64,000 bases of DNA from Shewanella mesophila (GTDB lineage: Bacteria; Pseudomonadota; Gammaproteobacteria; Enterobacterales; Shewanellaceae). The stretch is from NCBI RefSeq assembly GCF_019457515.1, contig NZ_CP080421.1, positions 2,356,001-2,420,000 on the forward strand, given 5' to 3'. The position numbers and the translations under genes are program-made. Below are positions 47,597-57,306 of the stretch, piece by piece (within the stretch, counting starts at the first letter, position 1; the number at the start of each line of letters is the position of its first letter). The notes below the pieces were generated by a model, which saw only the letters and a program-made list of their open reading frames with translations, was not told the origin of the DNA and did not search any database.

Positions 47597-48277
47597 CTAT
47601 TTGGCAGCGCTATCGATACGTCGCCAACACAGCCACAGCATACTCAAACTGGTTAGCAGCCAGATACCCACCCAAATCCAAGCAGGAATCCACGTCTGTT
47701 GCGCTAGCATCACCGCATCACCTCGACCGTTTAATCCCAGCAGCACAGTGGGGCTTGCAAGCGCATTAAGCATCACCATCAGCGCCATGACACGAAGTGA
47801 AACAGTCAAAATATGACTATGACTTAACTTTAGCGGCAACAGAAACAGCAAGGCTAATATACCAAGGATCCCGATAGTTAACAGATCTCGTCCCCAAAAC
47901 AGCACGGTCAACAAAACCCCAATACCTAAACACGCAAAGCTTGCGCGGATCCCCCTGCGCCAAATGGCTAGATTAAAAATGAGTAATCCCCACAGCGCAG
48001 CACCAAAATACCCAGCAAAACCTATGAGTACAGACCAGCCGCCCTGGCTAAAACAGAGCCCTGCGCCATTAGGAAATAGTTGTATATGACTCACTACGCC
48101 ACCTGACAAAAGCGTCGCCAAACCGTGGGACAACTCATGAAAATAGCTTTCTAGCCATTTAAACGGAACACTTAGATAGGGAATTCGAGTCAGTATTATG
48201 GCTGACAACAGCTCAATAAAAAACTGCCCACGACTGGGTATAGTAGCGGATTGTCCATCCATTTTTTGAGTAGGCAT
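47597..48277 (-). CDS. M50-like membrane metallopeptidase
   Basis: A 226-residue polytopic membrane protein, five or more hydrophobic segments, with the zinc motif HELSH at 47-51 next to GLATLLSGG. It resembles the M50B-like family (PF13398). The NPxG/DG motif expected in the late membrane segment of many site-2 proteases is not obvious, so proteolytic activity is uncertain. No ribosome-binding site is seen before ATG 48277. Confidence 0.78.
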   Translation of the reverse strand: MPTQKMDGQSATIPSRGQFFIELLSAIILTRIPYLSVPFKWLESYFHELSHGLATLLSGGVVSHIQLFPNGAGLCFSQGGWSVLIGFAGYFGAALWGLLIFNLAIWRRGIRASFACLGIGVLLTVLFWGRDLLTIGILGILALLFLLPLKLSHSHILTVSLRVMALMVMLNALASPTVLLGLNGRGDAVMLAQQTWIPAWIWVGIWLLTSLSMLWLCWRRIDSAAK

Positions 48278-48330
48278 AAGGGCTTTTGGCTAACTATAGA
48301 GAGGTAAGGAAGATGGTAACCCGATTAATA

Positions 48331-48696
48331 TCACACATAGGTATCGATACCCACCATTTGTGAGATCGAATCGCGCTGAGCGGCGTGCTCATGAAGTAGA
48401 TAGGTCGATATTGCGCTTTGAGTTGCTTGGGTGTTTTTATCATACTCAAGCTTGGCGTCGAGACGCGCACTTAGTTGCAGCTCTGTCGTTGCTTGTTCTG
48501 CGCTGTCTTGATCAGCTTCAATGTTTGGCTGCTCTTGTTGAGGCGCTTGGCGATACTCAGTGACAGACTCAAGCGCACCTACATCGGTAATAGGAGATAG
48601 TACTTGCACATCATTAAGTGGTGAAATGCTATCGCTAATACTCGTCGCGCTTGGCAATATATTATTGCGTATCACACTACCAGATTGGATCTGCAT
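48331..48696 (-). CDS. hypothetical protein with conserved C-terminal tail
   Basis: A 121-residue low-complexity soluble protein: an S/T/I-rich N-terminal part, an acidic Q/E-rich middle and a basic-acidic C-terminus ending QRDSISQMVGIDTYV. The last 25 or so residues look the most constrained. No family is recognised. Support for being a gene: GAGGT seven bases before ATG 48696 and co-direction with neighbours. No signal peptide or membrane segment. Confidence 0.65.
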   Translation of the reverse strand: MQIQSGSVIRNNILPSATSISDSISPLNDVQVLSPITDVGALESVTEYRQAPQQEQPNIEADQDSAEQATTELQLSARLDAKLEYDKNTQATQSAISTYLLHEHAAQRDSISQMVGIDTYV

Positions 48697-48790
48697 AAAC
48701 TTACCTCACCTATACCTATTGATGTGCACAGCAGGCGATAACCCAAAGCACTATCACTAAGATTAAACCCAGCTATAAGATTAAACCAAT

Positions 48791-49504
48791 TTACTCTCGA
48801 CCGGAAAGCTTTTTCCAGGTCACCGTATCTCTTAGATAAACCGGTTGCAGACCTTCTACCTCGGTCGACTCCCCATTGGCATGTGCATTGACGGCCAAAG
48901 GGAGCATATATCGCGCTTCGGGGAACTTATCATCGGCTAGGAGCTGCATACCGCTACTCAGTAGCTCAGGATATGTATCAAAACCCGTGCCACAGGCGTA
49001 AACCGATTGCTGATAATCCAAAGCTCGGCTCACCTCTTCAGGCTTACATACCATTTCACTACCAACTAAGGCTGCAATTCCTTCACGGCTAACAAACTCC
49101 CCCCAATAGACTTCGCCCATACGTGCATCGATCGCGGCAACGATCTGCTCGGCGCCATGATTATCCATCGCCGCCTGCGCCATCGCCTGCAACGTTGAGA
49201 TGCCAACAACGGGGAGATCTTGGCCTAAGGCGAGTCCTTGAGTCATCGAAGTGCAGATACGTATTCCAGTGAAACTGCCCGGGCCGCGGCCATAAGCGAT
49301 TAAAGAGACTGCACTTAAATCGATGTCGGCCTCTTTCAATACGTTATCGACCATAGGAAGAAGACGCTGACTATGTTCACGCGGCGCATCGGCTTGCTCA
49401 GCATAAATATGGCCATTATGAGTCAGTGCAACTGAACACGACTCAGTACAGGTATCAAGCGCAAGAATTGTCAGTGGAGAAAGCTTATCTGTGTTTACAG
49501 GCAT
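48791..49504 (-). CDS. tsaB: TsaB, tRNA threonylcarbamoyladenosine biosynthesis subunit
   Basis: A 237-residue ASKHA-fold protein that scaffolds TsaD and TsaE for t6A37 formation on tRNA. The family motifs ILALDTCTESCSVAL, REHSQRLLPMVD and YGRGPGSFTGIRI are intact. It is essential in many gammaproteobacteria. The start at ATG 49504 has no clear ribosome-binding site but gives the usual N-terminus. Near yoaA and fadD, as in E. coli. Confidence 0.94.
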   Translation of the reverse strand: MPVNTDKLSPLTILALDTCTESCSVALTHNGHIYAEQADAPREHSQRLLPMVDNVLKEADIDLSAVSLIAYGRGPGSFTGIRICTSMTQGLALGQDLPVVGISTLQAMAQAAMDNHGAEQIVAAIDARMGEVYWGEFVSREGIAALVGSEMVCKPEEVSRALDYQQSVYACGTGFDTYPELLSSGMQLLADDKFPEARYMLPLAVNAHANGESTEVEGLQPVYLRDTVTWKKLSGRE

Positions 49505-49700
49505 TAAATCAAACCAAATTTTAGGGACGTATAACAGTGTGCTTCAGCTCGAGGTAGGCCTTTCATCAAAAAAGGCAAGCCACGACAACAAGGGCACGCG
49601 TCTTTACGACCACCATCTAATAATGGACCGATTATAACGTAAAACTTACTAAGGTATAGCCAAAAACTTAGTGGCAAAGTCGCGCGAGATATAGCGAACC

Positions 49701-50174
49701 TTAAACTAAGGATTTATACATGGCGTAGGCGTCTATCGTAAAGCCTGTCGGATGAACCCAAGGTGAGAAATCCCCTAGCGTGTAGCCTTGCCCTTGATAA
49801 AACACCACAGCATTAAGCGATGCAGACAGGGACAAGGTGTTTAAGCCAGCCTCGATAGCCTGAGCCTCAAGAGCCCTGACTAGGCGTTTTCCATAACCTT
49901 CACCGATAAAACAGGGATCGACAAAGCAAGCTTCTAGGCTCGAACTTGAGCGGTCAATAAAACCAAAACCCATCAATTGATCGCTGTCATCTACCAATAC
50001 CATCGCCTGATTACTCAATAAAACATTGCTGAAATGCACAGGCATCTCAACACCACTCCATTGCGCCAATAAGTCGGGCGGATAGTGGCTCGCACACCCC
50101 TTCGCGATGGCGCGTGTGCGAATTTGCCATATTTCACTCTCGTCGTTGTGAGTCGCCAATCTCCATGCCGACAT
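49701..50174 (-). CDS. GNAT family N-acetyltransferase
   Basis: A 157-residue acetyltransferase. The acetyl-CoA loop is in FIGEGYGKRLVRALEAQA (about 93-110), preceded by LEACFVDPC and followed by LSASLNAVVFYQGQGYT. Acceptor unknown. ATG 50174 follows GGAG by five bases. It is upstream of tsaB on the same strand with 196 bp between, so co-transcription is uncertain. Confidence 0.85.
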   Translation of the reverse strand: MSAWRLATHNDESEIWQIRTRAIAKGCASHYPPDLLAQWSGVEMPVHFSNVLLSNQAMVLVDDSDQLMGFGFIDRSSSSLEACFVDPCFIGEGYGKRLVRALEAQAIEAGLNTLSLSASLNAVVFYQGQGYTLGDFSPWVHPTGFTIDAYAMYKSLV

Positions 50175-50325
50175 ATCTGCTCCAAATAAAAACCCATGTC
50201 ATTAACGACAATTACTCGCTACCATAGCAGCGCAGCCATTGACGATTCAACCATGGCTAACAAATATAATCGGTTAATGGTACTCATCAGTAAACGATGA
50301 TTTTTCTTCATATCAAGGAAGGCTA

Positions 50326-51255
50326 TTGGACAGCTTAATAGTATCGAACACCTCAAAGGCTTGGCATCAAGGTGCCATGTTATTTGCACTTTGCTCTGCG
50401 ATGCTGATGGGCACGATTGGCGCACTGGCACAAGCAAGCATGCTCGATGCCACAACGGTGACTTTTTACCGCCTATTAATCGGTGCCCTGTGCTTGCTAA
50501 CATATATGGTGATCACTGGTAAGCATCGCCAAATTCTTCACCGTCCCAGCAAGCAAAATGTCATAAACGGCGCCATGCTGGCTGGATTTATGGCCTTTTA
50601 TGTCGAAGCCATTAACTACATCAACATGGCAAATGCGGTGATGGTGATCTATCTGGCGCCGCTGTTCACAGCCGTAGCCGCGCATTTCTTGTTTGCAGAA
50701 AAACTTAATAAGTTTACCCTCGCCGCCATAGTGATTGCGCTCATAGGGGTAGTATTTATATTACCCAATCTCTCTTCGCTAACTGCCGATCCTCAGCAAT
50801 GGCATGGCTATGGCTTCGCGCTCTTGACACTGCTTACCTATAGCGGTTTTATGCTGGTTAATCGCAGGCCCATACCTTGCACTCCCTATCAAAGTACCTT
50901 AGTCCAGCTCACGATAGGCGCAGGCTGCTTACTACCTTTTGCGCTTAATCAAGAGGTTACTCCCACCACTGTACAGTGGGGCTGGTTGCTACTTATTGGG
51001 CTATTGCCTGGTTTCTTAGCCATCTTGTTGGCAGTTAAGGCGTTACGGGAGCTGCCCGCTGCAACCTTTGGCACCTTAGCCTATATGGAACCAGTAACTG
51101 TGGTGCTACTTGGCTGGACGCTGTTTTCACAATACCTTACAGTAGATCAATTAGTTGGCTGTGCCCTGATCCTTATTGCAGGGATTATTCAAACCCGCTA
51201 TAGCCTGAAACATCATGTAGATGTCGTAACACCATCACACAGGAAACACGTATGA
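50326..51255 (+). CDS. EamA/DMT family transporter
   Basis: A 309-residue inner-membrane protein of ten predicted helices in two EamA repeats (MLFALCSAMLMGTIGALAQA at the N-terminus, LIGLLPGFLAILLAVKALRE in the second repeat). It probably exports a metabolite; substrate not predictable. It begins at TTG 50326 with AAGGA upstream. The stop overlaps the ndh start (ATGA), so the two are translationally coupled. Confidence 0.88.
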   Translation: MDSLIVSNTSKAWHQGAMLFALCSAMLMGTIGALAQASMLDATTVTFYRLLIGALCLLTYMVITGKHRQILHRPSKQNVINGAMLAGFMAFYVEAINYINMANAVMVIYLAPLFTAVAAHFLFAEKLNKFTLAAIVIALIGVVFILPNLSSLTADPQQWHGYGFALLTLLTYSGFMLVNRRPIPCTPYQSTLVQLTIGAGCLLPFALNQEVTPTTVQWGWLLLIGLLPGFLAILLAVKALRELPAATFGTLAYMEPVTVVLLGWTLFSQYLTVDQLVGCALILIAGIIQTRYSLKHHVDVVTPSHRKHV

Positions 51256-52553
51256 GTAGTGAGCAAATGAGGATCGTTATTGTTGGAGGTGGTGCTGGCG
51301 GACTCGGTCTCGCCACTCAGTTAGGGCATAAGCTCGGTAAAAAGGGCAAAGCAGAAATTATCTTAATCGATAAAAACCGCACCCATATTTGGAAACCGCT
51401 ACTTCATGAGGTCGCAACAGGCTCACTCGATGCCGATCTCGACGGTGTGGTTTATTCGGCTCACGCCGTAAAGCATGGTTATCACTTTCAACTTGGCGAG
51501 CTCAATAATGTCGACCTAAAGCAAAAATGTATCACCTTAGCCCCCATAGTTAACGCCAGCGGCGAATATCTATTACCCAGTAGGCAGCTGAGTTACGATA
51601 AACTGGTACTCGCTGTTGGCAGCGTGAGTAACGATTTTGGCACACCTGGAGTACAAAAGCACTGCTACTTTCTCGACTCCCACCAGCAGGCAAATCGATT
51701 TCACGATGCATTATTAGATAGCTTTACCCGAGTGCATCAATCGGATGAGCTCGGCGCGTTAAAAATTGCCATTGTTGGCGGCGGCGCAACTGGCGTTGAG
51801 CTGTCAGCAGAGCTATATCATGTCACCGAACTGCTTAAAGTCTACGGTTTGAGCAAAATGACCGCCGATAAACTCAGCATTAGTTTAATTGAGGCAGGTC
51901 CTCGTATTCTCCCCGCACTACCAGAGCGAATTGCCGCATCAGCCACACGCGAGCTGACCAAACTTGGGGTAGAAGTCAGGCAAAACACCCGTATCAGCGA
52001 AGCCACGGCGAAGGGATTTTTAACCTCAGAATCTGAACTTATCGATGCACACCTCATGCTTTGGGCGGCGGGCGTTAAGGCGCCAGAGTTTATTAGACAG
52101 ATAGATGGATTAGAGCTTAATCGCGCCAATCAGATAGTGGTCAAGCCGACACTGCAAAGTCTCACCAACGACGCTCTCTATGTGATCGGCGACTGCTGCG
52201 CCTGTAAACAAAATGATGGCAGTTTTGTGCCACCGCGAGCACAATCTGCCCATCAGATGGCCCAATGCGTCGAAACTAACATTCTTAATGAAATCAATGG
52301 TAAAAGTTTGATCGAATATGAATATATCGATCATGGATCATTAGTAAATTTATCGCGCTTTAGTACCGTCGGTAGTTTAATGGGCAATCTCACTAAAAAC
52401 AGCATGTTTGTGGAAGGTAAAATTGCTCGCTTTATGTATATCTCCCTTTATCGTATGCACCAAAAAGCGATTCATGGCGTAGCTAAAACCTTCGCCCTAT
52501 GGGTAGCAGAAAAAATAATGCGAGTCGTGCGCCCAAGAATGAAGCTGCACTAA
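51252..52553 (+). CDS. ndh: type II NADH dehydrogenase
   Basis: A 433-residue FAD-dependent NADH:quinone oxidoreductase that does not pump protons. Two dinucleotide-binding motifs are visible: IVIVGGGAGGLGLATQLG at the N-terminus and IVGGGATGVELSAEL near 180. HIWKPLLHEVATGSLD and ALYVIGDCCA are typical of Ndh. A C-terminal amphipathic region would give membrane attachment. It overlaps the EamA gene by four bases. Confidence 0.9.
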   Translation: MSSEQMRIVIVGGGAGGLGLATQLGHKLGKKGKAEIILIDKNRTHIWKPLLHEVATGSLDADLDGVVYSAHAVKHGYHFQLGELNNVDLKQKCITLAPIVNASGEYLLPSRQLSYDKLVLAVGSVSNDFGTPGVQKHCYFLDSHQQANRFHDALLDSFTRVHQSDELGALKIAIVGGGATGVELSAELYHVTELLKVYGLSKMTADKLSISLIEAGPRILPALPERIAASATRELTKLGVEVRQNTRISEATAKGFLTSESELIDAHLMLWAAGVKAPEFIRQIDGLELNRANQIVVKPTLQSLTNDALYVIGDCCACKQNDGSFVPPRAQSAHQMAQCVETNILNEINGKSLIEYEYIDHGSLVNLSRFSTVGSLMGNLTKNSMFVEGKIARFMYISLYRMHQKAIHGVAKTFALWVAEKIMRVVRPRMKLH

Positions 52554-52577
52554 CTTTTTAGCGGTGGTGAGAATGAA

Positions 52578-52608
52578 AGTGAAACAGGGTTACTTCCTCT
52601 GTTTCACT
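52578..52608 (+). terminator. hairpin after ndh
   Basis: AGTGAAACAG (52578-52587) pairs perfectly with CTGTTTCACT (52599-52608) around an 11-base loop. The T-run is weak. Confidence 0.55.
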
Positions 52609-52672
52609 ATCCTAGATTACTTTTCGCTAATCCGGTAACCCGCTAACAAAAATAAGCGAGTTCGAGATGAAT

Positions 52673-54601
52673 CTAATCAATGTGTTCTAAAAACCGAATA
52701 GCATTGCCCAAGTCACGGGTACGCTGCATGGGTGGCAAAGAGTTGATAAATGCCTGTCCGTAGGGGCGATTAACGATACGGTTATCACACAAGATCAATA
52801 CACCGCGATCTTTTTCGTCACGGATCAATCGACCTACGCCTTGATTTAAGGTGATAACCGCTTGCGGCAAGGACAAGCTCATGAAAGGGTCGTTACCCTC
52901 ACGCAATACCCCTTCGGCCCTCGCCTTATACAAGGTATCATCGGGTGACATAAATGGCAGTTTATCAATAATGACGCAGCTTAATAGTTTACCGCGCACG
53001 TCGACCCCCTCCCAAAATGCCCCCGTCCCCAACAAGACCGCATTGCCCAGTTGACGATACTTTTTCAGCAAGGTTTGTTTGCCAGCTTGGCCCTGCACTA
53101 ATAAGGGATATTGCACTCGACCGTGTAGCGCTTGCGCCACCTGATTGAGCATTCGATGACTGGTAAACAGCATGAAAGTACGACCTTTAGCGGCATTGAT
53201 GGCTTTTATCGCCACATCAACCAGCTGCTTAGTGGCGTTATTATGTTGGCTGACGCTCCCGAGATGACGAGGCACACAAAATAGCGCTTGGCGGCCGTAG
53301 TCAAATGGACTATCTAAGATCAAAGTTTTAGCAGCAGTAAGCCCAAGCGCTTTGGTGAATAAACCAAGATCACGATTAATTTGTAAGGTCGCAGAGGTAA
53401 AAATCCAGCTGGTGTCAGCTCGAAACAGCGCTTCACACTCTTTGGCCACATTGATAGGTGAAATACGCAGCACTATATGTCGATAGCCATATTCGACGCT
53501 GTAGGCGCTATTGTGATTGTCACATTGGAAAAATACCGCCAATTTACTTAAGTAAGCATCGAGCTTTTCAACACAATCATCGAACTCTTCATTGCGGCCA
53601 AGGTATCCAAGCAACATATTTTTATAGGCAGTTAGCTCCTCTAGCAATCCCCACGAGACGGCCATCAATTCTCGATTACTGAGTAAGTAACGCCAATCCA
53701 CTTGCTCTGTTGCAACCATTAAAGATTGCCATTGTTCAAGTTGGGTTAAACAGCGCGCCGTCATGGCTGCTATCTGCGGCGAGTCAGCCATAGATTGCCG
53801 ATAAAGATTGGCAAATTGTTCAATAAGATTAAGTAAACTTTTGATACTCAGTTGCTGACCAAAATAGGTCACTGCAATATCAGGCAGCAGGTGAGCCTCA
53901 TCGAAGATAACCGCATCGGTATCGGGCAATAGCTCGGCAAACCCGGTCTCTTTTAGAATACTATCGGCAAAAAACAGATGATGATTCACTACAATAATCT
54001 TGGCATCCATTGCCTTTTGCCGCGCTTTACGGGTAAAACAGGCTTCATAATGCTCACAGGCTTTACCTATGCAAGTCTCTTTTGAGCTAACGACTAACGG
54101 CAAGGCCGCTGAGTTTTCTGAAACCGTGTTGATTCCGCCAATATCACCATCGATGGTCTGTCCGGCCCATTGATTTATACGCAAAAGATCATCTAACACT
54201 TGGCTATCCATCACATCTGCGCCGCTGAGTTGCCGCTCCATATTGCGCTGACACAGATAGTTACTACGCCCTTTAAGTAACGCGACCTTCAGTTTGATAT
54301 CGAGCATCTGTTGCAGTGCAGGCAAGTCTTTAAAAAACAGCTGTTCTTGTAAGTTTTTACTGCCGGTACTGACAATAACTTGCTTACCACTTAACAGCGC
54401 GGGAACAAGATAGGCATAGGTTTTTCCCACACCTGTTCCCGCCTCCACGACCAGATTTTGACCATCCCAAATGGCCTCGCTCACTGCCGACGCCATTTGT
54501 TGCTGTTGAGGTCGACAACTGTAGCCACTCACTAAACGGGCAATGACGCCGTCATTAGCAAATATCCGCTGCACCTCTTGGGTTAATCTGCTGCTGGTCA
54601 A
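52673..54601 (-). CDS. yoaA: YoaA, DinG/XPD-family ATP-dependent DNA helicase
   Basis: A 642-residue iron-sulfur helicase. Walker A is EAGTGVGKT (about 53-61), the DEAH box is at 234-237, and the four Fe-S cysteines are Cys117, Cys177, Cys182 and Cys188. Motif VI is GVGRLIRDEKDRGV. In E. coli YoaA works with the clamp-loader protein HolC to tolerate replication damage. It starts at TTG 54601 with GGA six bases upstream; no ATG fits. It is divergent from the his operon. Confidence 0.93.
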   Translation of the reverse strand: MTSSRLTQEVQRIFANDGVIARLVSGYSCRPQQQQMASAVSEAIWDGQNLVVEAGTGVGKTYAYLVPALLSGKQVIVSTGSKNLQEQLFFKDLPALQQMLDIKLKVALLKGRSNYLCQRNMERQLSGADVMDSQVLDDLLRINQWAGQTIDGDIGGINTVSENSAALPLVVSSKETCIGKACEHYEACFTRKARQKAMDAKIIVVNHHLFFADSILKETGFAELLPDTDAVIFDEAHLLPDIAVTYFGQQLSIKSLLNLIEQFANLYRQSMADSPQIAAMTARCLTQLEQWQSLMVATEQVDWRYLLSNRELMAVSWGLLEELTAYKNMLLGYLGRNEEFDDCVEKLDAYLSKLAVFFQCDNHNSAYSVEYGYRHIVLRISPINVAKECEALFRADTSWIFTSATLQINRDLGLFTKALGLTAAKTLILDSPFDYGRQALFCVPRHLGSVSQHNNATKQLVDVAIKAINAAKGRTFMLFTSHRMLNQVAQALHGRVQYPLLVQGQAGKQTLLKKYRQLGNAVLLGTGAFWEGVDVRGKLLSCVIIDKLPFMSPDDTLYKARAEGVLREGNDPFMSLSLPQAVITLNQGVGRLIRDEKDRGVLILCDNRIVNRPYGQAFINSLPPMQRTRDLGNAIRFLEHID

Positions 54602-54839
54602 TCTAGGTCCATGTTCAATCTGATATAAAGTGATGCAGGCATTATCCGTGTTTCATCTTTGAGTACAAGTAGAGGCCGTCCCCGAGATGGATATTTGGAT
54701 AACAAGTTTGCTCGAACAAACTGAATATTTTTCATTGCAGAAAAATAAGGGTTGCATAAACACTCAATCTTGATTAGTTTAAATACAACTAAGGCGAAAG
54801 CATCGCCAAATTACAAAATTATCGACACGAGAAAAGAAT
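54602..54839. other. yoaA-his intergenic region
   Basis: 238 bp between divergent transcription units. It includes the start region of yoaA and the probable his promoter. A 93-codon frame beginning at 54752 crosses the leader and attenuator and is not a real gene. Confidence 0.6.
54752..54780 (+). promoter_or_regulatory. tentative his operon promoter
   Basis: TTGCAT (-35, 54752-54757), a 17-base spacer and TAGTTT (-10-like, 54775-54780), about 60 bp before the leader ATG. The -10 match is weak. Confidence 0.35.
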
Positions 54840-54887
54840 ATGACACAGCGTTTGAACACTATCCATCATCACCATCATATGCGGTAG
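54840..54887 (+). CDS. hisL: his operon leader peptide
   Basis: A 15-residue leader, MTQRLNTIHHHHHMR, with five consecutive histidine codons just before a terminator-antiterminator structure. Stalling at His codons when charged tRNA-His is low should let the antiterminator form. It is the classical design of his attenuation and explains the region upstream of hisG. Confidence 0.93.
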   Translation: MTQRLNTIHHHHHMR

Positions 54888-54978
54888 CCTTCGGACGCTT
54901 ACTGCCGGAGGACTATTTCCTTCTGGCGGTTGATTCAAGAAAGATCAAAAACCCCTGGAAGGAATTCCGGGGGTTTTT
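54888..54978 (+). promoter_or_regulatory. his operon transcriptional attenuator
   Basis: The terminator is AAAACCCC-T-GGAA-loop-TTCC-G-GGGG-TTTTT at 54947-54978. Upstream alternatives pair: CCTTCGG (54888-54894) with CCGGAGG (54905-54911), that segment with CCTTCTGGC (54919-54927), and 54919-54931 with the 5' arm of the terminator. The arrangement fits ribosome-mediated attenuation with hisL. Confidence 0.88.
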
Positions 54979-55045
54979 AGTTTTAAATCTAAGCTTTTGT
55001 TTTTATACAATTAATTTTATTGAATCAACGTAGAGGAAGTCAGTT

Positions 55046-55945
55046 ATGTCAGAGTCAAACAGATTACGTATCGCCATTCAAAAATCGGGACGCCTGTCTA
55101 AAGAATCACAAAAGCTATTAAAAAGTTGTGGTGTTAAGTTTAATGTTAATGAACAACGCCTTATCGCACACTCTGACAATATGCCAATCGACCTGCTGCG
55201 TGTGCGTGATGATGATATTCCAGGCCTAGTCATGGATGGCGTCGTTGATCTCGGCATCATTGGTGAAAACGTGCTCGAAGAGGAGCAAATTGAGCGTCAA
55301 GCCATCGGCAAACCTGCTGAATGCATTAAGCTAAGAGAGCTAGATTTTGGCGCCTGTCGACTATCACTGGCTGTACCGACCGAATTTAGTTACCAAGATG
55401 CGACCTCACTCGAAGGGCTGCGTATCGCCACCTCTTACCCGAACCTACTTCGCCGTTATATGCAAAAAAAGGGCATAAGTTATCGCGACTGTATGCTCAA
55501 AGGCTCGGTGGAAGTGGCGCCCCGCGCTGGCCTTGCCGATGGGATCTGTGACTTGGTATCGACAGGCGCCACTCTAGAAGCAAATGGCCTGTACGAAACT
55601 GAAGTAATCTACCAATCTATGGCCTGCATCATTCAATCGACTCAAGAGCAAACCCCAGAAAAGCAAGCACTGATCAATAAAATCCTCTCTCGTATCAATG
55701 GCGTTGTACGTGCCAAAGAGAGTAAATATATTCTGCTGCACGCGCCCACCGAAACTCTCGACCAAATTGTAGCCCTATTACCTGGCGCAGAAAATCCAAC
55801 CGTACTGCCCCTTAACGATGATACCAATCGCGTCGCTATCCACGCGGTAAGCACAGAAGATCTGTTTTGGGACACGATGGAGGAGCTCACTAAGTTAGGG
55901 GCAAGCTCAATCCTTGTCATGCCAATCGAAAAAATGATGGGTTAA
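55046..55945 (+). CDS. hisG: ATP phosphoribosyltransferase, long form
   Basis: Catalyses the first step of histidine synthesis: ATP plus PRPP to phosphoribosyl-ATP, with feedback by histidine. 299 residues, the long form with a C-terminal ACT-like regulatory domain ([33 protein letters not shown]). The PRPP-binding region includes [17 protein letters not shown] 55046 is preceded by GAGGA eight bases upstream. First structural gene after the attenuator. Confidence 0.96.
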   Translation: MSESNRLRIAIQKSGRLSKESQKLLKSCGVKFNVNEQRLIAHSDNMPIDLLRVRDDDIPGLVMDGVVDLGIIGENVLEEEQIERQAIGKPAECIKLRELDFGACRLSLAVPTEFSYQDATSLEGLRIATSYPNLLRRYMQKKGISYRDCMLKGSVEVAPRAGLADGICDLVSTGATLEANGLYETEVIYQSMACIIQSTQEQTPEKQALINKILSRINGVVRAKESKYILLHAPTETLDQIVALLPGAENPTVLPLNDDTNRVAIHAVSTEDLFWDTMEELTKLGASSILVMPIEKMMG

Positions 55946-55949
55946 CACT

Positions 55950-57305
55950 ATGACGCTAAATACGAGTACCGATGCGATGAAGGTCGAGATGCAACAACTC
56001 AAGTGGGCAGTATTAAGCCTTGGCGAGCAACAACAGGCGTTGCAGCGCTCTCCCCTCGTCGGCGATTTGGCGCTAGAACAGAGTGTCAAAACCATTATTG
56101 ATACAGTGGCTAACGAGGGTGATATCGCGCTTAAGCAATTTTCAAAACAGTTTGATAAAGTCGAATTGAATGATCTTGCACTGTCTGATATTGAGATAGA
56201 AGCCGCCTGCGTGCGCGTCAGCGATGAGATAAAGACCGCCATAGCGCAAGCCATGAGCAACATTGAGACCTTCCATAAAGCACAAGCGTTTCAAGGGATA
56301 GATGTTGAAACACAAACGGGCGTGCGCTGCGAGCTTCGTAGTGAGCCCATCAAGAAAGTAGGTCTTTATATTCCTGGGGGCAGTGCGCCGCTCATATCCA
56401 CCGTATTGATGCTCGCACTGCCAGCCAAAATTGCGGGATGTGAGCAACGTGTTCTCGTCAGTCCTCCGCCCATTGACGATGCCATCATCTATGCTGCCAA
56501 TGCATGTGGGATCACAGAGATTTTTCAAGTCGGTGGTGCCCAAGCTATCGCCGCCTTAGCATTGGGCACTGAGTCAATTCCTGCTGTCGATAAAATATTT
56601 GGCCCAGGTAACCGCTATGTGACCGAAGCTAAACGTCTGGTATCCCAAGATAGTCGCTGCGTGGTGAGTATCGATATGCCAGCAGGCCCTTCTGAGGTCT
56701 TAGTTATCGCAGATAAAGACGCGAACGCCAGTTTTATCGCCGCCGACCTATTGTCTCAAGCGGAGCACGGCCCTGACTCGCAAGTGATGCTGGTCACCGA
56801 CAGCCAAAATCTGGCCGATGAGGTCAATCAAGCGCTGCAACAACAACTTACTCTATTACCTAGAGCCGATATAGCGAAGACAGCGCTAAGCTGCAGCCGC
56901 ACCTTACTGGTTAGCGATATGAATGAAGCCGCTAAAGTGTCCAACCGTTATGGCCCTGAACACTTAATTATTCAAACCAATGCCCCCCGTGAGCTACTTA
57001 AGCAAATTCGCGCTGCGGGCTCGGTATTTTTAGGTGCCTACACACCAGAGTCCGTGGGTGATTATGCCAGTGGCACTAACCATGTGTTACCCACCTACGG
57101 TTATAGCAGGGCCGTATCTAGTCTATCACTTGCCGATTTTAGCCGCCGATTTACCGTGCAAGAACTCAGTGCGGAGGGCTTAATGGGGCTAGGACAAAGC
57201 GTGATGACGCTTGCCAGCGCCGAGCAACTCGATGCCCACAAAAATGCCATTGCAGTGCGTCTACTTAGCATTGAAACCGAAACGAGTATGGATAAGGAAG
57301 CGTAA
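55950..57305 (+). CDS. hisD: histidinol dehydrogenase
   Basis: Zinc enzyme that oxidises L-histidinol to histidine in two NAD-dependent steps. 451 residues, slightly longer at the N-terminus than in E. coli. Motifs GPGNRYVTEAKR, LLSQAEHGPDSQV (zinc ligands) and YTPESVGDYASGTNHVLPT are intact. Four bases after hisG. Confidence 0.96.
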   Translation: MTLNTSTDAMKVEMQQLKWAVLSLGEQQQALQRSPLVGDLALEQSVKTIIDTVANEGDIALKQFSKQFDKVELNDLALSDIEIEAACVRVSDEIKTAIAQAMSNIETFHKAQAFQGIDVETQTGVRCELRSEPIKKVGLYIPGGSAPLISTVLMLALPAKIAGCEQRVLVSPPPIDDAIIYAANACGITEIFQVGGAQAIAALALGTESIPAVDKIFGPGNRYVTEAKRLVSQDSRCVVSIDMPAGPSEVLVIADKDANASFIAADLLSQAEHGPDSQVMLVTDSQNLADEVNQALQQQLTLLPRADIAKTALSCSRTLLVSDMNEAAKVSNRYGPEHLIIQTNAPRELLKQIRAAGSVFLGAYTPESVGDYASGTNHVLPTYGYSRAVSSLSLADFSRRFTVQELSAEGLMGLGQSVMTLASAEQLDAHKNAIAVRLLSIETETSMDKEA

Positions 57306-57306
57306 T

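Noticed and set aside
54752..55033. 93-codon frame across the his leader region
   Set aside because: It overlaps the his leader and attenuator, has no family match, and the DNA is fully explained by regulatory structure.
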